The notes beneath the pieces were generated by a model. That model saw only the letters and a list, made by a program, of their open reading frames with translations. It did no database searches and was not told where the DNA came from. The position numbers were made by a program, and so were the translations under genes. 64,000 nucleotides of DNA from Pseudomonadota bacterium (GTDB lineage: Bacteria; Pseudomonadota; Alphaproteobacteria; Rhizobiales; Devosiaceae), in contig JAEWLC010000053.1 of NCBI GenBank assembly GCA_023393475.1, positions 169,859 to 233,858 of the forward strand, given 5' to 3'. Of the stretch, positions 8,382-16,405 are shown piece after piece; positions within the stretch are counted from its first letter, which is position 1; each line of letters starts with the position of its first letter.

Positions 8382-9785
8382 ATGACCACCAAGCTCGAAG
8401 CCGCCCAAGCCCTTCAGAAAGCATTGGCCCACGCCGACGCGCATATCGACGACAGCGTCGAGCGCCTGAAGACGCTGGTGGCCATCAAGTCGATCTCGAC
8501 CGATCCTGCCTATGCCGGCGAAGTCCGGCGCGCCGCCGACTGGGTAGCCGCCGAACTCGATGGGCTCGGCTTTTCCGCCTCCGTGCGCCCCACCGCCGGC
8601 CATCCCGTGGTCGTCGCCCATGCCGGCGACACCGGCCCGCACGTGCTGTTCTACGCCCACTATGACGTGCAGCCCGTCGATCCGCTGAGCCTCTGGCACA
8701 CCGATCCCTTCACCGCCACGCTGGTCAAGGGCGAGGATGGCGAGACCCGCATCGTCGGCCGCGGCACTTCCGACGACAAGGGCCAGCTGCTGACCTTCGT
8801 CGAAGCCTGCCGGGCCTGGAAGGCCGTCAACGGCGACCTCCCGCTCAAGGTGACCGTGGTATCCGAAGGCGAGGAAGAGTCTGGTGGCAAGAACCTCCCG
8901 CCCTTCCTCGAAGCCAACAAGGCCGAGCTCGGCGTCGCCGACATTGCGCTGGTCTGCGACACGGACCTCTGGAACCGCGACACCCCGGCCATCGTCACCT
9001 CACTGCGCGGTCTCGTCGGCGAGGAAGTCGAGATCACCTGCGCCAGCCATGACCTCCACTCGGGCATGTACGGCAACGCCGCGCGCAACCCGATCCAGGT
9101 GCTGGCCGACATCATCGCGAGCCTGCGCAATCCCGATGGCAGCGTCGCCGTCGAGGGCTTCTACGACGACGTCGCCGAGCTGCCCGCCGAGATCGCCGCG
9201 CAGTGGAAGCGCCTGCCCTACGACGAGGCCGCGTTCATGGCGGGCGCCGGCCTCACCACGCCGGCGGGCGAAAAGGGCCGCTCCGTGCTCGAGCAGACCC
9301 GCTCGCGCCCGACCTGTGAGATCAACGGCATCACCGGCGGCTATACCGGCGACGGCTTCAAGACCGTGATCCCGGCCAAGGCCAGCGCCAAGATTTCCTT
9401 CCGCCTCGTCCCGGGCATGGATCCGGTGAAGATTCGCGCCGCCTTCCGCAAGCATGTGCGCGATCGCCTGCCCCCAGATGCCACCGCAACCTTCAGCGAG
9501 CACGGCGGCAGCCCTGCCGTCTCCGTCCCGACCGACGGCGCCTACCTCCGCCGCGCCGCCGCCGCCCTCAAGGACGAGTGGGGACAGGAAGCGGCCCTCA
9601 TAGGCTCGGGTGGCTCGATCCCCGTCGCCGGCGACTTCAAGCGCATCCTCGGGCTCGATACCCTGCTGATCGGCTTCGCCCTCGACGACGATCGCATCCA
9701 CTCGCCCAACGAGAAGTACGACCTCCGCAGCTACCACAAGGGCATCCGCTCCTGGCTGCGCATCATCGCCGCTCTCGCGGAGTAA
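8382..9785 (+). CDS. M20 family dipeptidase / metallopeptidase
   Basis: A 467-residue zinc-dependent exopeptidase of the M20 (ArgE/DapE/CNDP) family that hydrolyses dipeptides or related amides in the cytosol. Metal-site motifs are visible: YAHYDVQP (His93, Asp95), RGTSDDKGQ (Asp131/132) and SEGEEESGG with the catalytic Glu near residue 165, plus the distal GSGGSIP loop and the C-terminal HSPNEKYD His. The lid/dimerisation domain between them is intact. ATG 8382 lies behind GAGAGAAG. The gene stands alone between two hairpins; the true substrate cannot be read from the sequence. Confidence 0.93.
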   Translation: MTTKLEAAQALQKALAHADAHIDDSVERLKTLVAIKSISTDPAYAGEVRRAADWVAAELDGLGFSASVRPTAGHPVVVAHAGDTGPHVLFYAHYDVQPVDPLSLWHTDPFTATLVKGEDGETRIVGRGTSDDKGQLLTFVEACRAWKAVNGDLPLKVTVVSEGEEESGGKNLPPFLEANKAELGVADIALVCDTDLWNRDTPAIVTSLRGLVGEEVEITCASHDLHSGMYGNAARNPIQVLADIIASLRNPDGSVAVEGFYDDVAELPAEIAAQWKRLPYDEAAFMAGAGLTTPAGEKGRSVLEQTRSRPTCEINGITGGYTGDGFKTVIPAKASAKISFRLVPGMDPVKIRAAFRKHVRDRLPPDATATFSEHGGSPAVSVPTDGAYLRRAAAALKDEWGQEAALIGSGGSIPVAGDFKRILGLDTLLIGFALDDDRIHSPNEKYDLRSYHKGIRSWLRIIAALAE

Positions 9786-9848
9786 GCCTCGACCGGTGGC
9801 CCCTGCTTAACCGCAGGGGGCGCCGGCACCAACCAACCCCCAAACGCG

Positions 9849-9873
9849 AAAAGGCCCGCCGAAGCGGGCCTTT
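9849..9873 (-). terminator. Rho-independent terminator of rpmJ
   Basis: AAAGGCCCGC (9850-9859) pairs perfectly with GCGGGCCTTT (9864-9873) around a CGAA loop. On the minus strand it ends in TTTT, fitting termination downstream of rpmJ. It may also stop plus-strand transcription from the dipeptidase gene. Confidence 0.85.
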
Positions 9874-9898
9874 ACAGCTAGCACTCGTGAGCAGCAGC

Positions 9899-10024
9899 TC
9901 AGCCCTGGCGGGCCTTGTAGCGCTTGTCCACCTTGTTGATGATGTACACGCGGCCGCGGCGGCGCACGAGCTTGTTGGCGCGATGGCGACCCATCAGAGC
10001 CTTGAGCGAATTGGTGACTTTCAT
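9899..10024 (-). CDS. rpmJ: 50S ribosomal protein L36 (bL36)
   Basis: A 41-codon gene of the large-subunit protein bL36. The translation begins MKVTNSLKALMGRHRANK and continues with RRRGRVYIINKVDKRYKARQG, the zinc-free type of L36 that lacks the Cys/His zinc ligands. It starts with ATG at 10024 behind GGTTTGGA and is followed within 25 bases by a strong terminator. It forms a single-gene transcript, as is common for this L36 type in alphaproteobacteria. Confidence 0.96.
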   Translation of the reverse strand: MKVTNSLKALMGRHRANKLVRRRGRVYIINKVDKRYKARQG

Positions 10025-10145
10025 TCCAAACCTCGGAACCGAAATAAAAAGAGGCGCGCCGCGCCCTTCGAATTGCGGCTGTTCCTAAGGGCAAAAACCC
10101 CCACTGTCAACGGCTTCTCGTGGCTTTTCCGAGGGTCGAGATTAA

Positions 10146-10168
10146 CTGCCCGGCAATCTGGCCGGGCG
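10146..10168. repeat. Small inverted repeat upstream of the response regulator
   Basis: GCCCGGC (10148-10154) and GCCGGGC (10161-10167) flank a short AT-containing loop, about 15 bases before the response-regulator start. It has no T tract, so it is more likely an operator or 5' UTR hairpin than a terminator. Confidence 0.4.
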
Positions 10169-10180
10169 CAACATCGAAGG

Positions 10181-10666
10181 ATGCGGAAGCCTGGCCTTAC
10201 CAAGCTCGATCTCCTCGTCGTCGATCCGTCCCCCCACATGGGGTCGCTGGTCGGCCAGATGCTGCGTCACCTCCGGGTGCACCACGTCGATGAAGTGCAG
10301 GATTCCGACGCCGCCACGGCGATGCTGCAGTCGCACCGCTACGGCGCCGTCCTGCTCAACGACCTGCTGCAGCCGCTGGACGGCGTGAGCCTCGTGCGGG
10401 CGCTGCGCCTCGCACCCGAAGGACTGAACCGCGATACGCCGGTCATCATGATGTCGTCCGAGCCCAGCGCTTCCGGCATCGCCGAAGCCCGCGACGCCGG
10501 CGTCACCGAGTTCCTCCGCAAGCCCTTTGCCACCCAGGACATCCAGACAAGGCTGACTTCGGTCCTCACCTCGCCGCGCGCCTTCATCGAGGCCGCGGCC
10601 TATGCCGGGCCGGATCGGCGGCGCAAGCGTTCGCCCCGCCGCGGAACAGAGCGCCGCGGCGACTGA
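10181..10666 (+). CDS. Single-domain response regulator (CheY-like)
   Basis: A 161-residue receiver-domain protein without an output domain. LDLLVVDPSPHMGSLVGQML gives the first strand with one acidic residue where two are usual. YGAVLLNDLLQPLDG carries the likely phospho-acceptor Asp four residues before Pro, with one residue fewer than normal before DG. IMMSSEP has the switch Ser, and EFLRKPFATQDI the conserved Lys-Pro. The C-terminal tail is Arg-rich (PDRRRKRSPRRGTERR), perhaps a nucleic-acid or membrane contact. ATG 10181 has GAAGG directly against it, a poor spacing, so the start is not certain. No sensor kinase is nearby. Confidence 0.8.
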   Translation: MRKPGLTKLDLLVVDPSPHMGSLVGQMLRHLRVHHVDEVQDSDAATAMLQSHRYGAVLLNDLLQPLDGVSLVRALRLAPEGLNRDTPVIMMSSEPSASGIAEARDAGVTEFLRKPFATQDIQTRLTSVLTSPRAFIEAAAYAGPDRRRKRSPRRGTERRGD

Positions 10667-10667
10667 T

Positions 10668-11675
10668 CTAGGGGCCGGGGGCGAGGTCGATTTCCTGCCA
10701 GCGGATGCACGCGACGCGCCTGCCATTAGGCAGGGTGTCGAGCGGCGGGACCTTCTCGGCGCAGCGCGGCTGCGCGAAGCGGCAGCGCGTCCGGAATGTG
10801 CAGCCCGAGGGCTGGTTGATCGGCGAGGGGATTTCACCCACCAGCCCATCGATCGAGCGTTGCCGCGCCCGCTTGGGGTCCGGGATCGGCACGGCCGTCA
10901 GCAGCGCCCGCGTATAGGGGTGCTTGGGGTCCTCGTAGAGATCGTCGCCATCGGCAAGTTCGACGATGCGGCCGAGATAGAGCACGAGGATGCGATCCGA
11001 GACATGCCGCACCACCGAGAGGTTGTGCGAGATGAAGATCAGCGTCAGCCCCAGCCGCTCCTTCAGTTCGGAGAGCAGGTTCAGGATCTGCGCCTGGATC
11101 GAGACGTCGAGCGCCGAGACCGGCTCGTCGCAGACGATCAGCTTGGGCTCGCTGATCAGCGCCCGGGCAATGCCGATGCGCTGCGCCTGCCCGCCCGAGA
11201 ACTCGTGCGGATAGCGGTTGATCATCTCGGGCAGCAGCCCGACGGCCTCCATCGTCTTGATCACCCGCTCGCGTCGGCCCTTGGCGTCGATCTCGGGCAT
11301 CAGCGTGCGCAGCGGGTCGGCGATGATCTCGCCCACCGTCATGCGCGGATTGAGCGAGGCCAGCGGGTCCTGGAAGATGATCTGCAGGTCGCGGCGCTTC
11401 TTGCGCATCTCCGCTTCCGGCAGGTTCGAAATGTCCTGCCCGAGCCACAGCACCTTGCCCTCGTCGGGTGACAGAAGTTGCAGGATGCAGCGGCCGAGCG
11501 TCGACTTGCCGCAACCCGACTCGCCCACGATGCCGAGCGTTTCACCGCGCTTCACGGTGAAGCTGATGTCCTGCAAGGCCCGCAATTGCAGGGGCTTCGA
11601 GAACAGCCCCGCCGAGATGGAGAAGTTCTTCGAGAGGTTTTCGACCTTCAGCAGGTCCTGGGTGCGGTCGAGCAT
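10668..11675 (-). CDS. oppF: Oligopeptide ABC transporter ATP-binding protein OppF-like
   Basis: A 335-residue ATPase that powers peptide uptake with OppD at the inner membrane. Walker A is GESGCGKST (51-59), the signature FSGGQAQRIGIARAL has Phe in place of Leu, and Walker B is LIVCDEPVSALD. The C-terminal oligopeptide/dipeptide extension is present, with the Cys-rich CTFRTRCRFAQPRC segment typical of OppF/DppF that can bind an iron-sulfur cluster. The ATG at 11675 overlaps the oppD stop in TAATG, so it is translationally coupled. It is the last gene of the opp operon and converges on the response-regulator gene. Confidence 0.93.
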   Translation of the reverse strand: MLDRTQDLLKVENLSKNFSISAGLFSKPLQLRALQDISFTVKRGETLGIVGESGCGKSTLGRCILQLLSPDEGKVLWLGQDISNLPEAEMRKKRRDLQIIFQDPLASLNPRMTVGEIIADPLRTLMPEIDAKGRRERVIKTMEAVGLLPEMINRYPHEFSGGQAQRIGIARALISEPKLIVCDEPVSALDVSIQAQILNLLSELKERLGLTLIFISHNLSVVRHVSDRILVLYLGRIVELADGDDLYEDPKHPYTRALLTAVPIPDPKRARQRSIDGLVGEIPSPINQPSGCTFRTRCRFAQPRCAEKVPPLDTLPNGRRVACIRWQEIDLAPGP

Positions 11676-12658
11676 TACGCGACCTCCTCGTATTTGAGTT
11701 CGCCCTGGTACCAGCAGGCCCTCTCGCGCACATCCTCGACGGGAAGCAGCGGCGGCCGCTCCTCGAAACACCGGTCGAAGCGGAAGGCGCAGCGCGGATG
11801 GAAGGCGCAGCCGCGCGGCAGGTGCTCGAGGCTAGGCGGCAGGCCCTGGATCGGATCGAGGCGCGCGGCGCGCTTGTCGACATTGGGCGTCGAGTGCAGC
11901 AGCCCCCGCGTGTAGGGGTGGCGCGGATCATAGAACAGCGTGTCGGTCGGGCCCTTCTCGACGCAGCGCCCTCCATACATGACCATCATCCGGTCGGCGA
12001 TGCCCGCCACCACGCCGAGGTCGTGGGTGATCAGCACCATCGCGGTGCCGAAGTCGCGCGTCAGGCTCTTGAACAGGTCGAGCATCTGCGCCTGCACCGT
12101 GACGTCGAGCGCCGTGGTCGGCTCGTCGGCGATCAGCACCTTGGGCTGGCATAGCAGCGCCATGGCGATCATCACGCGCTGCCGCATGCCGCCCGAGAGC
12201 TCGTGCGGATAGGCATTGGCGCGCTTCGCCGGCTCCGGGATGCCGACACGCTCGAGCATCTCGATGACGGCGCGATTGGCCTTGTCCTGCTCGAAGCCGC
12301 GATGGCGCACCAGCACTTCGGAGAGCTGGGTGCGGACCCTGAGGCTGGGGTTCAGCGAGGTCATCGGATCCTGGAAGATCATCGCGATGTCCTTGCCGCG
12401 ATGCCGGTCCAGCGCGGAGGGACCAAGCCCGAGCAGGTTCACGTCGCCCAGCATGGCGCGGCCGGTGGCGCGGCCGTTCTTGGCGAGCAGCCCCATGATC
12501 GAAAGGAACGCCTGGCTCTTGCCCGACCCGCTTTCGCCGACGACGGCGAGCGTTTCGCCCTCGCCGAGGGTGAAATCGAGATCGGAGACCGCTTTGACCT
12601 CAGAATCGTGGAGCTGGAAGGTGACGTCGAGATCGTCGACGACGAGGACATCGGCCAT
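11675..12658 (-). CDS. oppD: Oligopeptide ABC transporter ATP-binding protein OppD-like
   Basis: A 327-residue ATPase partner of OppF. GESGSGKSQ is the Walker A, LSGGMRQRVMIAMAL the ABC signature and VLIADEPTTALD the Walker B. The C-terminus has the family GCAFHPRCAFRFDRC cysteine motif. The open frame extends upstream, but ATG 12658 (MADVLVVDDLDVTF) is the sensible start because it lies one base from the oppC stop at 12660-12662. It belongs to the oppABCDF operon on the minus strand. Confidence 0.93.
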   Translation of the reverse strand: MADVLVVDDLDVTFQLHDSEVKAVSDLDFTLGEGETLAVVGESGSGKSQAFLSIMGLLAKNGRATGRAMLGDVNLLGLGPSALDRHRGKDIAMIFQDPMTSLNPSLRVRTQLSEVLVRHRGFEQDKANRAVIEMLERVGIPEPAKRANAYPHELSGGMRQRVMIAMALLCQPKVLIADEPTTALDVTVQAQMLDLFKSLTRDFGTAMVLITHDLGVVAGIADRMMVMYGGRCVEKGPTDTLFYDPRHPYTRGLLHSTPNVDKRAARLDPIQGLPPSLEHLPRGCAFHPRCAFRFDRCFEERPPLLPVEDVRERACWYQGELKYEEVA

Positions 12659-12659
12659 C

Positions 12660-13574
12660 TTAGCGGTCCTTGGGGTCAAGCGCGTCGCGCAGCCCGTCGC
12701 CAATATAGGAGAAGCAGACGAGCATCACGACGAGGAAGGCGGCAGGGGTGAAGAGCATCCACGGCAGCGCCTCGGCAACGGGCGCACCGAACGAGATCAG
12801 CGTGCCGAGCGAAGTCTGCGGCTCCTGCACGCCGAGCCCGAGATAGGAGAGGAAGCTCTCGGTGATGATGATTTCCGGGATGGTGAGGGTGGCATAGATC
12901 ACCACCGGCCCGGTGAGGTTGGGCACGATGTGGCGGAAGATGATGGTGAAGGGACCGGCGCCGCCGGCCTTGGCCGCCTCGATGAACTCGCGTTGCTTCA
13001 GCGACAGTGTCTGCCCGCGCACGATGCGCGCCATGGTCAGCCATTCGAGGCACCCGATGCCGATGAACAGCAGCACCGGCGAGCGCCCGAAGATCACCAC
13101 GAGGATAATGACGAACAGGATGTAGGGCAGCGCGTACATGATATCGACGAAGCGCATCATCACCGCATCGATCCGGCCGCCGAAATAGCCGGCGATGGCG
13201 CCATAGACGACGCCGATCACCACCGAGACCGCGGTGGCGACCATGGCGACGAGCAGCGACATCTGCGTGCCCTGCAGCGTGCGGGCCAGCATGTCGCGGC
13301 CGTTCTGGTCGGTGCCGGCGTAGTGCCCCTTAGCCCAGTCGGCGGGCTTGCGGATGGCCGACCAGTCGATCTTGTCATAGGCCCAGGGCAACAGGTACGG
13401 CCCGACGAAGGCGAACAGCACCAGTGCGGCAAGCACGAAGATCGACACCACGGCCGCCTTGTTGCCGCGCAGGCGCCGGAAGGCGTCCTGCGTCAGCGAG
13501 CGGCCCTTGGGCGCCGTTGCCAGTGCTTCGGCATAGGCCGAGAGCGTGGCGTCCTTGGCGGTGATACCGGCCAT
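12660..13574 (-). CDS. oppC: Oligopeptide ABC transporter permease OppC-like
   Basis: A 304-residue inner-membrane permease with an N-terminal OppC extension, a first membrane segment (VVSIFVLAALVLFAFVGPYL), a periplasmic loop with the GTDQNGRDMLAR motif of OppC/DppC proteins, and five further membrane segments. The coupling-helix EAA-like motif is EFIEAAKAGGAGPFTIIFRHI. ATG 13574 overlaps the oppB stop in TGATG; the open frame continues upstream only as an out-of-context shadow of oppB. Confidence 0.93.
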   Translation of the reverse strand: MAGITAKDATLSAYAEALATAPKGRSLTQDAFRRLRGNKAAVVSIFVLAALVLFAFVGPYLLPWAYDKIDWSAIRKPADWAKGHYAGTDQNGRDMLARTLQGTQMSLLVAMVATAVSVVIGVVYGAIAGYFGGRIDAVMMRFVDIMYALPYILFVIILVVIFGRSPVLLFIGIGCLEWLTMARIVRGQTLSLKQREFIEAAKAGGAGPFTIIFRHIVPNLTGPVVIYATLTIPEIIITESFLSYLGLGVQEPQTSLGTLISFGAPVAEALPWMLFTPAAFLVVMLVCFSYIGDGLRDALDPKDR

Positions 13575-14497
13575 CAGCGGTACCTCACCTTCGGATCGAG
13601 CCAGGCGTAGACGATGTCCACGATCAGGTTGAGCGCAAGAATGATGAACACGTAGAGCACCGTGGTGCCGAGCACGAGACCGTAGTCGCGGTTGAGCGCG
13701 GCGGTAATGAAGTACTTGCCGATACCCGGCAATGCGAACACCTGCTCGACCACCAGCGAACCGGTGAGCAAGTAGGAAAGGCCTGGCCCGAGATAGGAAA
13801 CGATCGGGATCAACGCCGGCTTCACCGCATGGCGGGCAAGGATGAGCCGGGTGCCGAGACCCTTGGAGCGGGCGGTACGGATGAAGTTGGTGCCAAGCGT
13901 CTCGATCATCGATCCGCGCGTCAGGCGGGCGACGCGCGCGCCATGCGGCATCGCGAGGATCAGCACCGGCAGGACGAGGTTGAGCCACGCCCCCGGCGTG
14001 TAGCCGCCGACCGGCAACCAGCCGAGATAGACGCCGAACACCAGCTGCAGGATGTTGGCCATGAGGAAGTTCGGGATGATGATCGGGATCAGCACGACGA
14101 AGACGAGCAGATAATCCGGCCACTTGTTCTGGTTCACCGCCGCGATGGCGCCGGCGATGAGGCCGCCGATCGTACCGACGAAGAAGGCCATGAACCCTAG
14201 CATCAGGGTGAACGGCAGGCCGATGCCGATGAGGCGCGAAACGGTGAAATCCTTCATCACCATCGAGGGCCCGAAATTGCCCTGTAGCACCCCGCCGACA
14301 TAGCGGAAGAACTGCATCACCAGCGGTTCATCGAGGTGATAGTAGGCGCGGATATTGCGCAACTGATCGGGCGGCAGCGCGCGCTCGCCGTCGAACGGAC
14401 CGCCGGGCGCCAGCCGCAGGATGAAAAAGCATACCGTGATCGTGAGCAGTACGATCGGGATAGCCGTAAGTACGCGCCTGAGCGCATAGCCGAGCAT
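13574..14497 (-). CDS. oppB: Oligopeptide ABC transporter permease OppB-like
   Basis: A 307-residue inner-membrane permease with six predicted segments. The N-terminal segment LGYALRRVLTAIPIVLLTIT and the following FFILRLAPGGPFDGERALPP are hallmarks of OppB/DppB. The EAA-like loop reads NFIRTARSKGLGTRLILARHAVKP. It is coupled to oppC by a one-base overlap and separated from oppA by a 107-base gap holding a hairpin, a usual arrangement that keeps the binding protein in excess. Confidence 0.93.
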   Translation of the reverse strand: MLGYALRRVLTAIPIVLLTITVCFFILRLAPGGPFDGERALPPDQLRNIRAYYHLDEPLVMQFFRYVGGVLQGNFGPSMVMKDFTVSRLIGIGLPFTLMLGFMAFFVGTIGGLIAGAIAAVNQNKWPDYLLVFVVLIPIIIPNFLMANILQLVFGVYLGWLPVGGYTPGAWLNLVLPVLILAMPHGARVARLTRGSMIETLGTNFIRTARSKGLGTRLILARHAVKPALIPIVSYLGPGLSYLLTGSLVVEQVFALPGIGKYFITAALNRDYGLVLGTTVLYVFIILALNLIVDIVYAWLDPKVRYR

Positions 14498-14560
14498 CTT
14501 GATTGTGACCTTTCCCGCGAGCCGGCGGGATCATCGCCGATAGCCGGCGGCAAATGGAAA

Positions 14561-14590
14561 GCGGCCGCGAAGTCCCAACTCCGCGGCCGC
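14561..14590 (-). terminator. Intra-operon hairpin between oppA and oppB
   Basis: GCGGCCGC at 14561-14568 pairs with GCGGCCGC (self-complementary) at 14583-14590. On the minus strand it is followed by TTTCCATTT. It lies just after the oppA stop and probably acts as a leaky terminator or mRNA stabiliser that lets oppA be expressed more than the membrane genes. Confidence 0.6.
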
Positions 14591-14604
14591 CGCTTGTCGA
14601 GAGC

Positions 14605-16218
14605 TTACTCGGACTTCGTCATCCAGCGGACGCGGTTGATGTCCTTGGTGTTGTCCTCGAAGCCCGAGATCTTGGACGAAACGACGTTCTTGCTGACGTA
14701 CCAGTAGATCGGGATCGCAGCGAACGACTCCATCGCCAGGTTCTCGGCTTCGTGCAGCAGCGCAGCGCGCTTGACGAGGTCGAGTTCCTTCGAGGCGGAG
14801 ACGAGCAGTTCGTCGAACTTCGGGTCGCTGAAGCGGCCGTAGTTGTTGCCCCAGTTCATGGTGTCGCCCTGCTGCACGCCGCTCTTAAGCAGATCGAGCG
14901 TGTTCGAGGCATCGTCATAGTCGAGCAGCCAGCCGGCACGACCGACGTTGAAGTCACCGGCGCGCAGCGCGTCGTAGTGCACGGCGGTCTCGGCGTTGAA
15001 CAGCTCGACCTCGACGCCTATCTGCTTCCACATGTCGGCGATGGCGACGGCGATGCGCTGGTGGTTCTCGTTGGTGTTGTAGCGCAGCTGCAGCTTCAGC
15101 GGGTTCTCGGGCGAGTAACCGGCTTCGGCCATCAGCTTCTTGGCTTCCTCGACGCGCTGGTCATAGGGCATCTCGGCCCAGTCCGGAGCGTAGGGCGTGC
15201 CTTCGTAGTTGCCGGTGCCGGGCGGGACCCAGCCATAGGCCGGCAGTTCGCCGGTGCCGAGCACGTCGGGACCGATGACGTCGCGCAGGACCGAGATCGA
15301 CAGGGCCTTGCGGATATTGACGTTATCCAGCGGCGGCTTTTCCTGGTTCAGCACGTAGTAGTAGATGCCGAGGAACGGCGCCACGTGCGCCTGGCCGGGA
15401 TAGTTGTCCTGCAGGAACTGGTACTGGTCGGCCGGGAAGTCGGTGAGGATGTCGAGTTCACCCGCGCGGTAGCGGTTGAGCGCCGCGGTCAGGTCCTCGG
15501 TATTGTCCCACTTGATCTCGTCGATCTTCAGCGCGTCCTTGCCGTAATAGGTGTCGGACTTGACGCCGCGCAGGTACGAGCCGGGCACCCATTCGACCAG
15601 CTTGTACGGGCCGTTGGCGACGATGTTCTCCGGCTGGGTCCACTGGTCACCGAACTTCTCGATGATGTCCTTGCGGACCGGGTAGGCGGTGTAGTGGGTC
15701 AGCGCGCCGAGGAAGAACGGCGTGGGGGACTCGAGGGTGATCTCGAGCGTCTTGTCGTCGATGGCCTTGACGCCGAGCTGGCTGAAATCGGTGATCTCGC
15801 CGGCGCCGATCGCGGCCGAATTCTTGATCGGGTACTGCAGATACGCGTAGTCGGCGGCAGTCTTGGGATCGAACAGGCGCTGGAACGCGTCGACCCAGTT
15901 CTGCGCCACGACCGGCTGGCCATCGCTCCACTGCGCGTCGGCGCGGATCTTGAAGGTGTAGACGAGGCCGTCGTCGGAGACGGTCCAGGATTCGGCCTGG
16001 CCCGGGATCGGCTGCGCCTGGATGTCCTCGGCGACGAGGCCTTCGAACAGTTCGCCGACGATGCGGTTTTCCCAGTCGCCCGAGGCCTTGTGGGGATCGA
16101 TGGAACCAGGTTCGCTGCCGTTACCGAGGTTAAGCGTCACGGCTTGCGCCGCGCTCGCCATGAACAGCGCAAGTGCGCCGGCGGTCGCGACCGCTTTAAG
16201 GACCTGTGTTATTTTCAT
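14605..16218 (-). CDS. oppA: Periplasmic oligopeptide-binding protein OppA-like (SBP_bac_5)
   Basis: A 537-residue solute-binding protein that delivers peptides to OppBC. The signal peptide is at residues 1-26, ending SAAQA. The mature start VTLNLGNGSEPGSIDPHKA matches the cluster-5 binding-protein family (TLNWGNGAEPxSLDPH type). ATG 16218 is preceded by AGGAGATGGGACAAG, a good ribosome site, so the longer upstream frame is not used. It is first in the operon. A copy of the fatty-acid-regulon palindrome lies 143 bases upstream, hinting at shared control. Confidence 0.94.
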   Translation of the reverse strand: MKITQVLKAVATAGALALFMASAAQAVTLNLGNGSEPGSIDPHKASGDWENRIVGELFEGLVAEDIQAQPIPGQAESWTVSDDGLVYTFKIRADAQWSDGQPVVAQNWVDAFQRLFDPKTAADYAYLQYPIKNSAAIGAGEITDFSQLGVKAIDDKTLEITLESPTPFFLGALTHYTAYPVRKDIIEKFGDQWTQPENIVANGPYKLVEWVPGSYLRGVKSDTYYGKDALKIDEIKWDNTEDLTAALNRYRAGELDILTDFPADQYQFLQDNYPGQAHVAPFLGIYYYVLNQEKPPLDNVNIRKALSISVLRDVIGPDVLGTGELPAYGWVPPGTGNYEGTPYAPDWAEMPYDQRVEEAKKLMAEAGYSPENPLKLQLRYNTNENHQRIAVAIADMWKQIGVEVELFNAETAVHYDALRAGDFNVGRAGWLLDYDDASNTLDLLKSGVQQGDTMNWGNNYGRFSDPKFDELLVSASKELDLVKRAALLHEAENLAMESFAAIPIYWYVSKNVVSSKISGFEDNTKDINRVRWMTKSE

Positions 16219-16360
16219 TCTTGTCCCATCTCCTTGACAAAGAAGTTTCCTGACGGGCCCAGCGATTAGAATGCTGTGCCTCATTGTTTTGCCGACTGGT
16301 CGAAACCGCCGGATTGGGTACGGACCCTATGGCATCGGCTTTTCCGTGACAAGACGGTGA

Positions 16361-16376
16361 CTGACGTAAGCGTCAA
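16361..16376 (-). promoter_or_regulatory. Third copy of the 16-bp fad-regulon palindrome, upstream of oppA
   Basis: Read on the minus strand the site is TTGACGCTTACGTCAG, identical over 15 of 16 bases to the site in the fadD promoter at 22442-22457. It lies in the 187-base gap between the fadI stop and the oppA start. TTGACG could serve as a -35 element, but the -10 region 17-18 bases on (CTTGTCA) is weak. The likely binder is the MerR-family protein encoded at 24214, by inference. Confidence 0.6.
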
Positions 16377-16405
16377 GCCGACTTGGGCTGGGGAAAATGT
16401 GGTGC

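Noticed and set aside
9578..10180. Long N-terminal extension of the response regulator frame
   Set aside because: It overlaps the dipeptidase 3' end, a terminator and rpmJ on the other strand; the receiver domain begins only after 10181.
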